Source of the DNA: Dioscorea cayenensis subsp. rotundata
Taxonomy: Eukaryota; Streptophyta; Magnoliopsida; Dioscoreales; Dioscoreaceae
Assembly (NCBI RefSeq): GCF_009730915.1
Contig: NC_052475.1
Location: 23,745,016 to 23,809,015, forward strand
Direction of reading: 5' to 3'
DNA length: 64,000 bases
The translations under genes and the position numbers were made by a program. This document shows, one piece after another, positions 12,301 through 24,266 of the stretch (positions within the stretch are counted from its first letter, which is position 1; every line of letters starts with the position of its first letter). The notes below the pieces were generated by a model, which was not told the origin of the DNA, made no database searches, and saw only the letters and a list, made by a program, of their open reading frames with translations.

Positions 12301-12973
12301 AGATAATTCTAAGCTTTTATACAACTTCATTTACTGGGTATAATAATCTGCTTTGTGTCTTAATGCAGGTCTCAAGTGCTACGGCCACCTTTGCCATGAC
12401 ATTCTCAGCATCAATGTCTGTTATTGAGTACTATCTACTAAAACGATTCCCTGTTCCATATGGTATCAGAACTTCACCTCTCATTCTCTTATCTTGTTTC
12501 ACATGATCAAACACTGAAAATTCACACCCATGATTAGAGAAATATTCTATTTCTCATCTATTTCCTCAAACCAAACATGCTTATAATTCTCATTTGAATT
12601 GGTTTACAGCTCTCTACTTCGTTGCTGTGGCCACGTTTGCTGCGTTTATTGGACAACATGCCGTCAGGAAGTTGATCAATATATTAGGGAGAGCATCAAT
12701 CATCATTTTTATCTTAGCATTAACAATATTTGTCAGTGCTATCTCTTTGGGTATGCGTAAAACATAACATATTCTCCTATCTCTTTAACCATTGATCTGT
12801 GGTGTACCATTTAGCAAGCTTTTTTTAGTGTTATCTTTTTTCGTTTGTGTCAAGTATCTAATCTAACAATTCTGTGATCCTCAACAGGTGGAGTTGGCAT
12901 CTCAAACATGGTAGTGAAGATCCAGAGGAAAGAATACATGGGTTTTGATAACCTCTGCAAATACCAAGTCTGA
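9329..12973 (+). CDS. Sulfite exporter TauE/SafE family membrane protein
   Basis: Twelve coding exons: 9329-9532, 9638-9797, 10759-10959, 11045-11110, 11206-11233, 11312-11391, 11462-11548, 11634-11684, 11786-12007, 12369-12462, 12610-12750 and 12888-12973. The product is about 472 residues, usual for the plant family. An N-terminal signal-like segment ([20 protein letters not shown]) precedes two TauE half-repeats with their glycine-rich helices: [16 protein letters not shown] in exon 2 and [16 protein letters not shown] in exon 9. Several further hydrophobic helices follow, and the end is DNLCKYQV. Family members are multi-pass anion exporters; substrate and compartment are not known here. 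All junctions keep phase, but exon 4 has one extra base in the 'ccaaaggcattt' context: the expected [14 protein letters not shown] reading is shifted. This may be an assembly error. The ATG chosen is the first in-frame one before the signal segment. Confidence 0.9.
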
Positions 12974-14106
12974 ACTTGAAAGGATTTTGTTTCGCTGAAA
13001 AAAAAAAATCAGTGATGATTAATACTTAATTTGTTTTTGTTTTGTTTTTATTTAGTTGTTATTTATTATTTTTGGAATCTCAAGCTTGGTCCCCCCAACT
13101 CATGTATCAATCTGTCATTTGTAACAGTGAATAAAAGAAGTTTTTTTTCTTCTTTTGTTTATGTTTGCATTATAGTTAATTATTCATTTCATTCTTGTCC
13201 ATTGCTATGTTCTCTAGTTTATGGTAAGCTTGAAATGGTCCACGTTGAAATTGACATTCCTAATAATGATCCTCTATTGGGGACAAAACATGCCCATGCC
13301 GAGTCATTGGTACTTTTTTCTGTAGTGATTTGACTGTTTCTTTAATTTAGTGTAAATGCATCTGTTGGGCGTCTTTTTACGTATATACCCTCGGCCCCGG
13401 GTTATTTATATGCAATCCTTGTTTGGCCTTGTTGGTATAAAAATATAAAATTAATTGTTTCCATAGAATTTCAAAATTGTATTGTATGTTTTAATTATTG
13501 ATTGTGTTTATTAATATTATCTGATAAAATATATTTATTTAATCAGTTAAATCTTATAAAGTAATCCTGGTCCACAATCAAACATCAGTACACCAATATT
13601 TTATCTAATGATCAATATAATTTATTATTTTACAAAAAATTTTAAAAATTACATCATAAATCTCTTGATAATGTTATTCAAAAGTTAATTCAACACCATT
13701 TATATAATTATATATATGTAAAACTTTGCATGTTAGCATGTATGAATGTATGTGTGCTTGCGTGAAACACTTATTTTTTCTTTCTCAAACAATGCAGAGA
13801 GCCCGAGAGAGGTACATTATGGTCATTTCATTCGACATTTATGTAATGGAAATAAACATAAAAAAAAGGAAAATTATTTCCTTTTCTCTTTCTATTTTTC
13901 CCCCAACTGAAAACACAATTAATGAAGAAATGTTTGCAAGAGAATTCATGGTCACACAAATCACTGGAGGAAAAAGAAAGGTGCAACCTCTCAATCAAAC
14001 AAGCACCATCTTTCAAAACAAAACCAACCTGACACTCAGAAACATTCACAAAATACAATGAGAAACCTTTTCACTCTTGTAACTGTTAAACTGAAACAAC
14101 AAAAGC
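12974..14106. other. 3' region of TauE and convergent spacer
   Basis: About 1.1 kb between two converging genes, AT-rich after 13440. It should hold both 3' UTRs. The open frames at 13031-13333 and 13726-14061 have no family resemblance or splice support. No other feature seen. Confidence 0.6.
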
Positions 14107-15837
14107 TCAGAAAGATTCATAGGCACAAGCATTCCAGGAAAACTTGATGGGTTTCACCTTACTTGATTCTATCACAACTGGGCATGAGACATGCTTGTGG
14201 TGTTTGACCCTTACCAGCCTCCCGACTACATTACCTCGCGATAAAACATCGAAATCTAGTGTCAAAGGAACTACACCACCAGTGCTTGATAGAGCCAAGC
14301 CTGCTCCAGCCCCATATAGAGGAACCTTCTCTCCTTGCAAGATCACAGTCACGGATCGATGACTTTTTCTTGGTTGGTAGTACTTCTTCAACTGCGGCGA
14401 TGTGCAAGAGACACAATTTCAGTAAAGCAATTTTAGAGTATTATTTATCATCTAACAAACCAGAATTGTACAATATATCTGAAAAACCGGTGCTAAATTA
14501 AGTTATCTTCGTCTCATGAGCTTTTCGGATATTTAACTGTTTGTCCTAAACCCATAAATTTGTTTCATTGCTACAACAATACCAGAAGTCAAGCACAATA
14601 TTTGTTAGTTAAAATTGTTGTTGAGCGTCGAACATGCTTTTAACCCAATAGACAACTTCTGGATCATCAACTAGAAAATAGAGTGGATGAAAACATCACC
14701 TGGCCTGTTGCGATCGTGATCTCAGAATAAATGAGATTAATGGGGCCGGATGTGACGTGAATTCCGAACATTGTAGCAGGATTATATACAGTTATTTTCA
14801 GAGAAAAGTTTGATGTTATCAACTTGGTTGGAACACCCGTATTATCTGAACCCTCACCAGCATAGAAATCATCCACAGAGAGGCTCTGCATCAAGATTGC
14901 TTGTAGTTAGATGAAAAAAACTTCAGCATGACACTGCCATTAGATACAAACAGTGAAGAACACATAGAACTTGCAACAATTTAGCCTGTATGTTTCTCCC
15001 TTTAAAGTATTAGAGGGTTATCACTCTTCCTACTAAAATACACTAATAATCACATAAAAATTGAGCAGGAGCAAGGAACCAATGTACCCATCACAGTATA
15101 AAGAAAACTAAAGAATGGCTGACAAAGATCTGCAGAATGCCATAAGAAACAAAATTTACCCAAGTCCTTATGGATCTATGATACCAAACTCATGAACCTC
15201 AAACATCCTCTCAATTTCATCTCTTCATTTAATAAATCAATTCAATCTTACACAGATCTGAATCAATCTGATAAATCATAAATTTGGTTTTTTTTTTCCC
15301 TAACAAACATTGATCACTCAAATGCAATTAGAAGATTGAACTGAGAGACAGATAAACATGGTAAAACGACAATGTACATACCTTCACAACAACCTTAGCT
15401 TTGTAAGGCCTTGCTGCACCCCATATTATGAGACAGAACACAGTGAAGAGCAGAACAAAGCCGAGAAGCCCAATGGCGATCTGGAACCGCTTCGACAAGC
15501 TCTTATCATCATCAAGGTCATCATAAGAACCCTCCTCTTCAATGACTTTACACTCAGGCCATCCTTTCTCATTAGACCTCTTCCTGCTTCCCTTCCGGCC
15601 AAAAGTACCAGAGAACCGACTGGATGATGAGGCTCTTGAATGGCGGCCATAGGAAGGATGAGAAGGAGACTCCATGGGACTATTATAAACAGGAGTAGCG
15701 TGCATTGACGATGACTTGTCCTCATCATGGGAGTCCCTGGAAGGGCTCTGGACATAGTACACAGCCCTTTTGGGAGATCTTGGTGGAGATGAAGCTGCTA
15801 AACTAGTGACATCGGAATCAGACTTATTGTGCATCAT
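14107..15837 (-). CDS. LEA_2 (NDR1/HIN1-like) membrane protein
   Basis: Three exons, read from the high coordinate: 15837-15382, 14885-14700 and 14391-14107, all in phase, giving 308 residues. The N-terminal half (about 1-120) is Ser/Pro/Arg-rich and basic, with SPPRSPKRAVYYVQSPSRDS, a motif shared by a plant subfamily of LEA_2 proteins. One membrane helix follows (about 124-146: IGLLGFVLLFTVFCLIIWGA). The C-terminal part is the LEA_2 beta-sandwich, with SNFSLKITVYNPATMFGIHV and YQPRKSHR, ending in NACAYESF. LEA_2 domains of this type sit outside the cytosol, tethered to plasma membrane or ER; specific function is unknown. The start is the first Met (MMHNKSDSD). No lesions seen. Confidence 0.9.
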
Positions 15838-15890
15838 ATTCTTGTTGAAAATTATGTAAAAATCCTAACTTTTTCACCTCTACACCAGCA

Positions 15891-16119
15891 ACAAGGCAGG
15901 GTTTTCAAATTCAAGCAAAGGAAAACAGAAAGATGAGGTTTTTGCAGCACCAAAAGAGATTTAAACCCAAAAAAAAAAAGAACACTAGCAGCAATGGCAG
16001 AAAGAACAAGGCAGGGTTTTCCAATTCAAGCAAAGGAAAACAGAAAGATGATGGTTTTGCAGCACCAAAAGAGATTTAAACCCTAAAAAAAAAGAACACA
16101 AACAACAATGGCAGAAGAG
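15891..16119 (-). repeat. About 125-bp tandem duplication in the LEA_2 leader region
   Basis: Two copies starting at acaaggcagg (15891 and 16016), each running through 'gcaaaggaaaacagaaagat' to a poly-A stretch and 'caatggcag'. They differ by a few substitutions and A-run length. They lie 50-280 bp upstream of the LEA_2 start codon, probably in its 5' UTR or a leader intron. Confidence 0.8.
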
Positions 16120-19100
16120 TTTCTATGAATAATACACAGATCAAACCAAAAACAAAAAAAAATGCAATAAATTCCAGCGATTAGCGTATCAAAAAGGAAA
16201 GAGAGGAAGGCTTCTGTGAAAAACCGGATTCAAAGGCGAGATCTTTTGGCTTCCTACAGCTGAGAATCAGAGAGCATTCGCCATTGGAGAGCAGAAATAT
16301 GAGTTTGAGAATTATAGAGAGAAAAAGAAAGAGATAAGTTTGTGAAATTAATATTAAAAAAAAAATACAGTATCGAATTCGGAGTGTCGGCTGAAGCTGT
16401 CTTTTTTTAATTTTAAAAAAACCTTTTTCTTTTTTTTTTCTTTTTTTAATTTCATTTCTATAACCATTGCTGTTGCTTTTGGTGAATGTGCTAAATAAAA
16501 TTAAGAAATGATTATAATAGTAATCAATGATTAGCTCATCATTTAAGAAAAGCTTAAAATATCAATATATTTTTGTTGGATTTCAAACAACTCAATGCAC
16601 AAGACTTGTAATTTGGAAGATCAGAAAAGCAGTTGAAAAAAATATTTCCTAAACTCCAACTTAAGGAATCCAGTGTCTTTTTCTGTTCTTCATGAACCAA
16701 AAGCTCACATGACAGCAATTTAATTAATTTTTATTTACACAAATAAAGTTATTCAGTTTCTTTTAACTCTGAATCATTCACACAAAATGGATACCATCTA
16801 TCAGAATAAAATAAATAAAATAAAATCAATAATATGGACAAGCTTTACTGCCTTGAATGGAGACATTGAGTCACAAAGAATCACAAGAAAGATGATAACC
16901 AGAGAAAAGAAAAGAGCTAAACCAAAAGTAAAGAAAGAAAATAATTCTATAATACAAAGGTAACAACATCATAACATTAAAAAAATTTTATACCAGCAAA
17001 GAATTACGAACATGTGGATTCCAATTGCCAAATTGATGATGAGCTGAGCAAGAACATGATCTTGAAAGGACACTATAACCACTCTGTTTGTCTGGATTTT
17101 GATGCATGATGTCATGGTAGGTTAACCAAAATCTTTGATTTTGCTGTACAGTGAGTGTGAGACCAGAGGACTTGGGCATGAGCTGGACCTGCAAGAAAAA
17201 TGGAAACTGGAACAAACAGGTCTTGTATCATCAATTTATTGGGCCCTCAACAACCACTGAATCATTTTAAGCTTGTCCTTGGCATCATCTGTATTACCAA
17301 ATGCTGAAAAATCTTGTTTACAAAGAATATTATGAGTACAGTAGGAAGACGGTGAGGAAAGAACAATGAGAGAATGAGCTTTTACCGAATAATGCGGTGT
17401 TGTAATGAATGCATGGAGGAGATCAAATCTTGATGTATGGTTATAAAGTGAAAAATCGCCACGGATCGGTGTATACAAATTTGCTTTGCAATATGCTGCT
17501 ACATATTACAGTGTCATAAATTTTGCGTGGTCTATTGGTAGCCGAATCCCCATTAGAACCCTTCACAAATGAGTAAGAGTTTGAATCATAGGTGAGGGCA
17601 CATTTATGGGAGTGTGAGTAGTGATTGTGTGCGGGTGGTCCCATGGCGTGCATGTGCAGTGCCCTCGCCTCGACTTGCTCCCCTGAGGCTATGCGATTCT
17701 CTACCTTTCTTAGCGGCCTAGCCACTTATTTTGAAAAACTTTGCCTGGGAATAAAATGTTGCTTGCTGCTGTTTGCATGGCAGATAAGAAATTCAGGATT
17801 GCAACAACCTGAAGCAGAGGGTTGTCAAATGCACCATGCTTTGATAGCTCAAAATGATAACACTGTTGGGAACAAAGGCAATTGTTTCCTAGTTCCTGTT
17901 ACCCAGGGTTCTTCCCAGTTGAATTTTGAATCCATATGAGGTCAAATTTGAGGCATTTACAGGTCCATAGAGACAATGATATCTGCATGTGAGAGTTAAG
18001 ATTAAATTCTTCAAATACATGAGGGACGGACATGATTGATAGCTAACAACTTGAGATCTATAAAATTTCATATTGAGCAGAAGACCAAGTACCTATTCAT
18101 TCACAGACAGGTGAGTTTGGGCTAAGCACAGATGCAAAGATTGCCAGTTGGCACATGGACAGCAGATCTCTTCCATGAATAATTCTGCAACAAATGGCAA
18201 CATGAGGTTGGTTAAAGGGAAATAGAAAGATGTGTACAAGTGTCTTTAAGCACAAATACTCAGGATATGGAAGTAACCTATGCAGAGGTAAATTGAAAAA
18301 GAATGCGCAAGCAGATAAATCCCTAATTTACAGGCCAGGCTCAAGAAACTACCTTTTAGTGAGATAGTTAATTGTGGAAATAAGTTTATGCAGTGAATTA
18401 CCACAGATAATAGATGACTGGAAACAAGTCAACAGAATGCTTGGCTTCCCACAAACGCCTAGTTGGCATGGTGTGGCAACAGCATAGGACATATGGCCTG
18501 GAAAGCAAAAGAAATGGAATATATTGCTAAGTAGAAGTTTTGGTGATTTTCAATTAAGCATTTTTCTTTTTCTTAATAAAGGTTAGCAAGCAACAATTCT
18601 TTAAGCAATTGGCATACAACAAAATGACATGCTAAAATTTGATTAGCACCGACGGTGATAATGACAGGGACTTGTATCTGCAGCTATATGCATGTTGGCC
18701 TTCATACAAAGGACAAGGCCAGTAGACACATCCAGAATCAGTGTGTCAACAGTCCATGGCAAGAACAAAGCATCAACTCTAGTTAAAGCAAGTATACCAG
18801 CTACCAAGGTCTTTCATAAGAAGTGATTAGAATGCAACCTTTTCCATTCTCAAAAGTAGCATCAAGCTAACTTGGGCAATCAACAAAGAATTACAAAGAG
18901 TTTGAAAAGTAAAATCCTGTGAGTGTGTACCACATAAAAAGCTATGGGCATATTGTGCCTAAGAAAGATATTACTACCAAAACAAAACTAGAAAACATCA
19001 AAAGTTATAAATTTAGAGTGTATATGACTAATATATGCCTGGTAGAAGATTTCACCCAGGGAATTCAGTCTCTTACAGCATTTCTTTGGATTAATTCTGA

Positions 19101-19801
19101 ACTGTATCTCTGACACCGCTACTCAAGCAAATTGTTCACAGTGCAACGTAGACTCAGCATTCTACCTTAGTAACTACACGTTTCACTTGAGACCTTCGAA
19201 TTTTTAACAACCACCATTCATCTTCCTTTTTCATCCAAACCCAATAAAAAATCATACTGAAATATAATGATCAATTAATCTTATAATACTAATTTCAATC
19301 TTCACTTTTAGAGCACAGTTTTAGATTTGTGGTAAAATTCCATTACTGATCCTACCTGCATTTCAGCAATGTAGTCCTAAATGAATTCCTCCTTACAGGG
19401 GCCACCAGTCTCTATGAGAATTTATAAATTCCACTACAATTGATTCCACAGTTAACAACGTTTTACGCCACTTTAGACAATAAAAAAAAACATGAAATTG
19501 TCAAATTAATTGTATGTAAAAATGTTGAAATCTGGTAAATAGAAGATGAGCAAGCACCTTCTAAGTATCAAGAAGACTGGAAAACCTTCTCACATGGTGA
19601 GGCCAGGATGCATGACATATCTATGATCCATCATTGAGATAATTGTAAATGACACTAAGCATTGCAAAGATTACCCCAATAGTTCCAGCCCAAGAATGAA
19701 GATTGCTCATTGACATAAACAAAAGCCCCAATGAGCCACCAAATTCTCAATGAAACAGGAGGCTTTCCGGGAGAAAAAAAGGCTCAAAGACACAAGCAAT
19801 G
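16120..19801. other. Intergenic or untranslated DNA downstream of the PPR gene
   Basis: About 3.7 kb, including a diverged SINE. The stretch from 17000 to 19800 is less AT-rich than the true intergenic DNA and could contain 3' UTR exons of the PPR gene read leftward. A 65-codon minus-strand frame at 16988-17180 follows a good acceptor, but I recognise no product in it. Nothing else here can be supported. Confidence 0.5.
17524..17735 (+). mobile_element. Diverged SINE copy
   Basis: Its right half aligns by eye with the well-preserved SINE at 36198-36427: shared order 'gagggcacattt.tgggag', 'gtgattgtgtgcgggtggt', 'cgcctcgacttg', then 'gaggct'. The left half keeps 'gtctattggta' and a weak box B-like 'gagtttgaatcat'. 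No target-site duplication could be seen. It appears much older than the other copy. Confidence 0.65.
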
Positions 19802-22072
19802 CTATGCAATCCCACTATCTACAGAGACAGCATCTGCTTCAGACACACTTCGAATGTCACCAAATTTCGGAAAACAGAAGCTGGAACATAGATTTGATTT
19901 ATCTGGAGAATTTCCTAGTTTCTGATACATCTTGTTTAGGGCAGTGCTCACATATGCATTCCTGTAGTAACCAGTTTTAATTATTTGACCATGAACCTGC
20001 TTTCCAGGTTCTTCTAGTAAAGAATCACCACAAACCGTCAGTAAACTAATAAAGCTTATATAGTCCGGAAATTGACCTAATTCAGTCATTTGGGAGTAAA
20101 GCTCAAATGCTTCCAATCCAGAACCATGTTTTGCATGTCCTGAAATCAGTGTATTCCATGAAACAACATTCTTCTGCGGCATCCTTTTGAAAATCTCCTT
20201 GGCTGCATCCCACATCCCATGTCTCACAAATCCACTCAGTAAAGCAGTCCAAGACACGACAGTAGGAACATGTATGTCAGAGAATGCTCGAGATGCAGCA
20301 TGCATATTCCCACATTTCCCATACAAGTCTACAAGGGCACTTCCAACCACAACATCAGATTCAAAACCCAACTTGTATGCCATAGCATGGACCTGCATCC
20401 CCCCAGGAAGAGAAAATAAACTTGAGCATGACTCAAGGATAAGAGAAAAACTAATGTTGTCTGGTTTTATTCTTGAAACAGCCATCAGCTGAAATGTGAG
20501 TATTGCTTCCGAATTCATGTTATTCAAGGCATACCCAGATATCATGGCATTCCATGAAACTAGGTTTGTTTTAGGAATTGCGTTAAATATATTTATAGCA
20601 GCTTCACAAACAAGAGAACTACTGTACATGTCTATGAGAGCGCTACTAACAAAAACAGAAGATTCAACCCCCATTTTTATTGTTTGTGAGTGAATTTGTT
20701 CACCATACCTACTACCTAAATTTTCAGAAACTAAAATGAGGCTCCCAAAAGTGAAATCATCACCGTTTATACCATCCATCTTCATTTGTCTAAAAGTTGC
20801 TAATGCCTCTTCATCCAATCCAAGATCAGCATAACCCCCAATCAGAGCATTCCACAAGGGGAGAGTCTTCGCCTCTGAACTCTCAAACAACTCATAAGCA
20901 CAGTCTATTCGACCATGCTTTGCATATTCCGAGATCAAAACACTCAACGAAAATTCATCAATATAATCCAAAGCATTAGCTACCCTTTTCGCACTGTCAA
21001 ACCACCCACATCTTGCATACAATGCCACAAGAACACTCCCAATAATTGCATCAGCCTGAAACCCAAATTTAAGAATCTGACCATGTATATTAAGCCCTTC
21101 TTCCAAATCCAACATCTGCACACATGCATTTAAAGCACTAACAAAGCACAGCTGATCTGGCCACAAGCCAGCTTCCTGCATCATGTGAAACAACTCAACA
21201 GCTTCTTCATTCATTTGATGTCGCGAGCAGCCAGAAATTAACATAGTCCATGAAACAACATCCTTTCCTTGCATTACACCAAAAAAGTGTAGTGCTTCGT
21301 TAATATTTGAGCACTCAATATAGCCTGCAAGCATTGAATTCCAAGTAAACTGCTCCCTAAAAACCATCCCTTCAAAAACCCTCACAGCATCCTCAATTAA
21401 TTGACACTTACCATACAATTCTACAAGAGCACTACCCACCTGAAGGTGTAAATCAAGCCCAACCTTATGTGACAACCCATGGATTTCTTTCCCATTATTC
21501 ATAAACCTAAGATTACAACAAGCACTAATGGCACTTGAAACACCGAAATGATCAACAACACACTCTGACTGCCTCATCCGAACAAAAAATTCCAATGCAA
21601 CCTCGCATGGTCCATGATGGTCATACCCTGAAATCATCGTGTTCCATGAAACTGCATCCCTTTGCGGCATTTCAACAAACAACTGCTGTGCCTTACTCAA
21701 AGATCCGAACTTGCAATAACAATCAATCAGAGTATTCCAAGAATGCAAATTTTTCCTGCTCATCAACCGAAAAACCGAATGTGCATCATCCAAGGAGCCA
21801 CATTTACCATACATAACGATCAAATAGTTCTGAACTAAAGTATCGTGATTGAAATCCGTGACAACCATATGAGCATGAAGTTGTTTACCGCACATCAAAG
21901 ATTTCGGAGAGGAGACGGATTTGAGGATGGCGACGAAGGAATCTGGGGGGACTGGGTCACCAAGGCTCCGACAGAGGATGAGGGAGCCGATGGCGGGCTT
22001 GATAAGGTCGGCGCGGGCGAGGGCATGAATGGATTTGGGGACTGAGACAAGCCGGCGGATAGAGGCCTTCAT
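19802..22072 (-). CDS. Pentatricopeptide repeat (PPR) protein, PLS-type
   Basis: A single exon of 756 residues, uninterrupted. The N-terminus (MKASIRRLVSVPKSIHALAR) is basic and Ser-rich, consistent with an organelle transit peptide. From about residue 45 the protein is tandem PPR units with PLS-class signatures: SWNTLIDCYCKFG, SWNTMISGYDHHG, SWTMLISGCSRHQ, LVDLYGKCGNM, and GKQLHAH / GKQVHGQ in the L and S units. Proteins of this class bind organellar RNA and act in editing, splicing or processing. The C-terminus stops soon after an HGQIIKTG unit with a non-repeat tail; there is no E, E+ or DYW domain. Any catalytic editing role would need a partner (inference). RNA target unknown. Confidence 0.93.
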   Translation of the reverse strand: MKASIRRLVSVPKSIHALARADLIKPAIGSLILCRSLGDPVPPDSFVAILKSVSSPKSLMCGKQLHAHMVVTDFNHDTLVQNYLIVMYGKCGSLDDAHSVFRLMSRKNLHSWNTLIDCYCKFGSLSKAQQLFVEMPQRDAVSWNTMISGYDHHGPCEVALEFFVRMRQSECVVDHFGVSSAISACCNLRFMNNGKEIHGLSHKVGLDLHLQVGSALVELYGKCQLIEDAVRVFEGMVFREQFTWNSMLAGYIECSNINEALHFFGVMQGKDVVSWTMLISGCSRHQMNEEAVELFHMMQEAGLWPDQLCFVSALNACVQMLDLEEGLNIHGQILKFGFQADAIIGSVLVALYARCGWFDSAKRVANALDYIDEFSLSVLISEYAKHGRIDCAYELFESSEAKTLPLWNALIGGYADLGLDEEALATFRQMKMDGINGDDFTFGSLILVSENLGSRYGEQIHSQTIKMGVESSVFVSSALIDMYSSSLVCEAAINIFNAIPKTNLVSWNAMISGYALNNMNSEAILTFQLMAVSRIKPDNISFSLILESCSSLFSLPGGMQVHAMAYKLGFESDVVVGSALVDLYGKCGNMHAASRAFSDIHVPTVVSWTALLSGFVRHGMWDAAKEIFKRMPQKNVVSWNTLISGHAKHGSGLEAFELYSQMTELGQFPDYISFISLLTVCGDSLLEEPGKQVHGQIIKTGYYRNAYVSTALNKMYQKLGNSPDKSNLCSSFCFPKFGDIRSVSEADAVSVDSGIA

Positions 22073-22442
22073 GTGACGGGTTTAGGAGAAAAGGGTGGGA
22101 GATCATGGGCATTTAGGATAGGATTGAGAGTTAATTGGATTGAAGCATTTGGATTTTCAGGGTTTGGGAATAAGAAGACAAGAGAAAGCTAGGGTTTTTT
22201 GAAGGCCAGAAGCAGCTCCATTGATGCGGCGAGTGACGAGCGAAGCTGAGGAAGAGCGATGGACATGATAAAAATGAGATTTTTAGAAAAAAAAAATGTT
22301 TAAATTAGCTTGAAAATCCGTATTTTGGCGAGCTTGTTCTTATTTATTCTAATGTACATAAAAATTTATAAAATATTTAGATTTTATTAAAATTTAAAAA
22401 ATTTGCAATTTAGAAGTTTAATTTGAAAACTTTAAATAAAGG
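22073..22442. other. Spacer upstream of the PPR gene
   Basis: Should include the PPR promoter and leader on the minus strand. AT-rich beyond 22270. No specific motif can be supported. Confidence 0.5.
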
Positions 22443-22450
22443 ATGGAAGC

Positions 22451-23032
22451 TAGGGATAGACACGGGATGAGGCCGGGACGGGGTGTATCTCCCCACTTAC
22501 TCCCCTCATTTCAGGGCAGGGATTCTCCGTCCCCGATCCAGTTGGGGAATCAGGGAGGAGGAAGCCTCCATGGGGACAGGGATCCTACTCAACACAATTT
22601 TTTTTTAAAAAAAATTCACTAATATAATGTTTGAATTCATGAACTTAGAATCTTAGATATAAGACCCATCTTTATTAATAACAAACATGATATTATATTA
22701 TATATTTTTTAATTTTTATTTTAACATATTTTTACAAAATTCCAATAATGTAAAGAAAAAAAAACCATAAAATTAGGTATTATTTGAGACTTATCATTAT
22801 TAATAACAAACATTGTATTATATTATATTTATTTTTTATTTTTTATTTTTTATTTTAATAAATATATTATTATATATATATACTTCCCGTCCCCGCTCCC
22901 GTCCCACTACGGTGACCGGGGAATTTTATTTCCCCACCTCGGTCCCTGCGGGGGAGAAAATCGAGGATTCCTCGTTCAAAACGAGGTGGATCCCTGTGGA
23001 GTGAGGGACTCCCTACCCCATGCCCATCCCTA
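22451..23032. mobile_element. Non-autonomous hAT-type MITE, 582 bp
   Basis: The ends form imperfect terminal inverted repeats: tagggatagacacggga at the left, and ccccatgcccatcccta (reverse complement tagggatgggcatgggg) at the right. They are flanked by a perfect 8-bp target-site duplication, atggaagc (22443-22450 and 23033-23040), the hAT hallmark. GC-rich G/C-tract subterminal regions surround an AT-rich core. No transposase. Confidence 0.92.
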
Positions 23033-23388
23033 ATGGAAGCTGCAATAAAATAAAATTTCATAAACTATATGATTTAAAAAAATTCAAAATTTTTAATTAC
23101 TAGAGTATATATTAGTAAGCAAAACTGATAATTCCAAATTCTAAGACAAAAATATGTATAAATCTAAAACTTTTTTCCAAAAAAAAAAAGAAAACAGTTT
23201 CCAAAAATTATTTATAAATCCTTACTAAACTCCAATTCAGACATCATCAGCACCCCTGACAATGAGACATCTGGGACACAAGTTTTGGAGTTTGTGCCAA
23301 AACCCACCACCTTGACAATGGATAAACATTAATACCTAGTAATTGAGATAAAGATGTTGAGAAAGAGAGATCAAGGTACTTCTCAAAG

Positions 23389-23762
23389 ATGTTGGAAGGG
23401 AAGGCATTGATCCAGGACACAGACATGCCTGTGAAGATGCAGCTCCAGGCCATGTCCTCAGCTTCTCAAGCTCTGGACCTTTATGATGTCAGTGATTGCA
23501 GGAGCATAGCAACTCACATCAAGAAGGTCTTCATTTCTAAACTCTTGTACCTTGAAATCATGTTTTTCAAGTTCTTCAATCTGAGTTTCTTGTTTTTGTT
23601 CTTCATTTTTTGTAGGAGTTTGACATGGTTTATGGCCCAGGGTGGCAGTGTGTAGTGGGGTCTAACTTTGGTTGCTTTTTCACTCACTGTAAGGGGACCT
23701 TCATCTACTTCTGCTTGGAAACCCTAAACTTTCTTATCTTCAAAGGTGCTGCTTCTGTGTAG
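23389..23762 (+). CDS. Dynein light chain, LC8 type
   Basis: Two exons, 23389-23526 and 23616-23762, in phase, giving 94 residues, the usual LC8 size. Diagnostic segments: MLEGKALIQDTDMP, MSSASQALDLYDV, IATHIKKEFD, YGPGWQCVVGSNFGCFFTH and TFIYFCLETLNFLIFKG. LC8 is a small dimeric hub that binds short linear motifs in many partners. Land plants lack dynein heavy chains, so the protein acts outside dynein motors here (established knowledge); partners unknown. The start is the only suitable Met and matches the family N-terminus. Confidence 0.95.
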
Positions 23763-24266
23763 CTTGAACTGGAGATTTGTGAGTCAGAGTTCATGGTTTT
23801 GGGTAGCTTGTGTGTGTGCGTGTGTTTTGGTTAGCAGAGGTTAATGTGATTGTATATAGTTTTCCATCTTTGTAGACTTGCTTCAATCTCCAAAATGGAT
23901 TATAAACTATGTTTGTAAAACATGGTTGTTAGTGATCATGAAGTATGTTGAGATTGATTGAATGAAAACTTACGAACAGAAAGGAAATGAAAAAGTTTAT
24001 CAATGTATCTTCTTTACCTTTTTCTGCATTTTTCCTAAATAATCCTGCTTTAGATCATGAATTAAATCACTGAATTATATACAAATCAATGTGTTATTAG
24101 CTGGAAAGTATTATACATCTGTTGGTATTTTGCTCAATGTCTGACAGCAAGCTCTTTAAACATGATTGTTTTTTAAAAATTGTATCACTCTAGTATATGT
24201 ATTGCTGTGAAATATTGTGTGTGTTGGCATTTGCTCAATATACACTATTAATAAACTTCAGAAATC
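23763..24266. other. Convergent spacer between LC8 and the DUF4378 gene
   Basis: About 500 bp of AT-rich DNA expected to hold both 3' UTRs. Nothing else seen. Confidence 0.6.

Noticed and set aside
16988-17215. Coding exon on the minus strand ending NWNPHVRNSLLV
   Set aside because: There is a good acceptor in front and fair codon content, but no recognisable family, no upstream partner exon in phase and no start of its own.
23247-23453. Minus-strand open frame of 68 residues
   Set aside because: It is the antisense shadow of exon 1 of the LC8 dynein light chain gene, whose plus-strand product is clearly recognisable.
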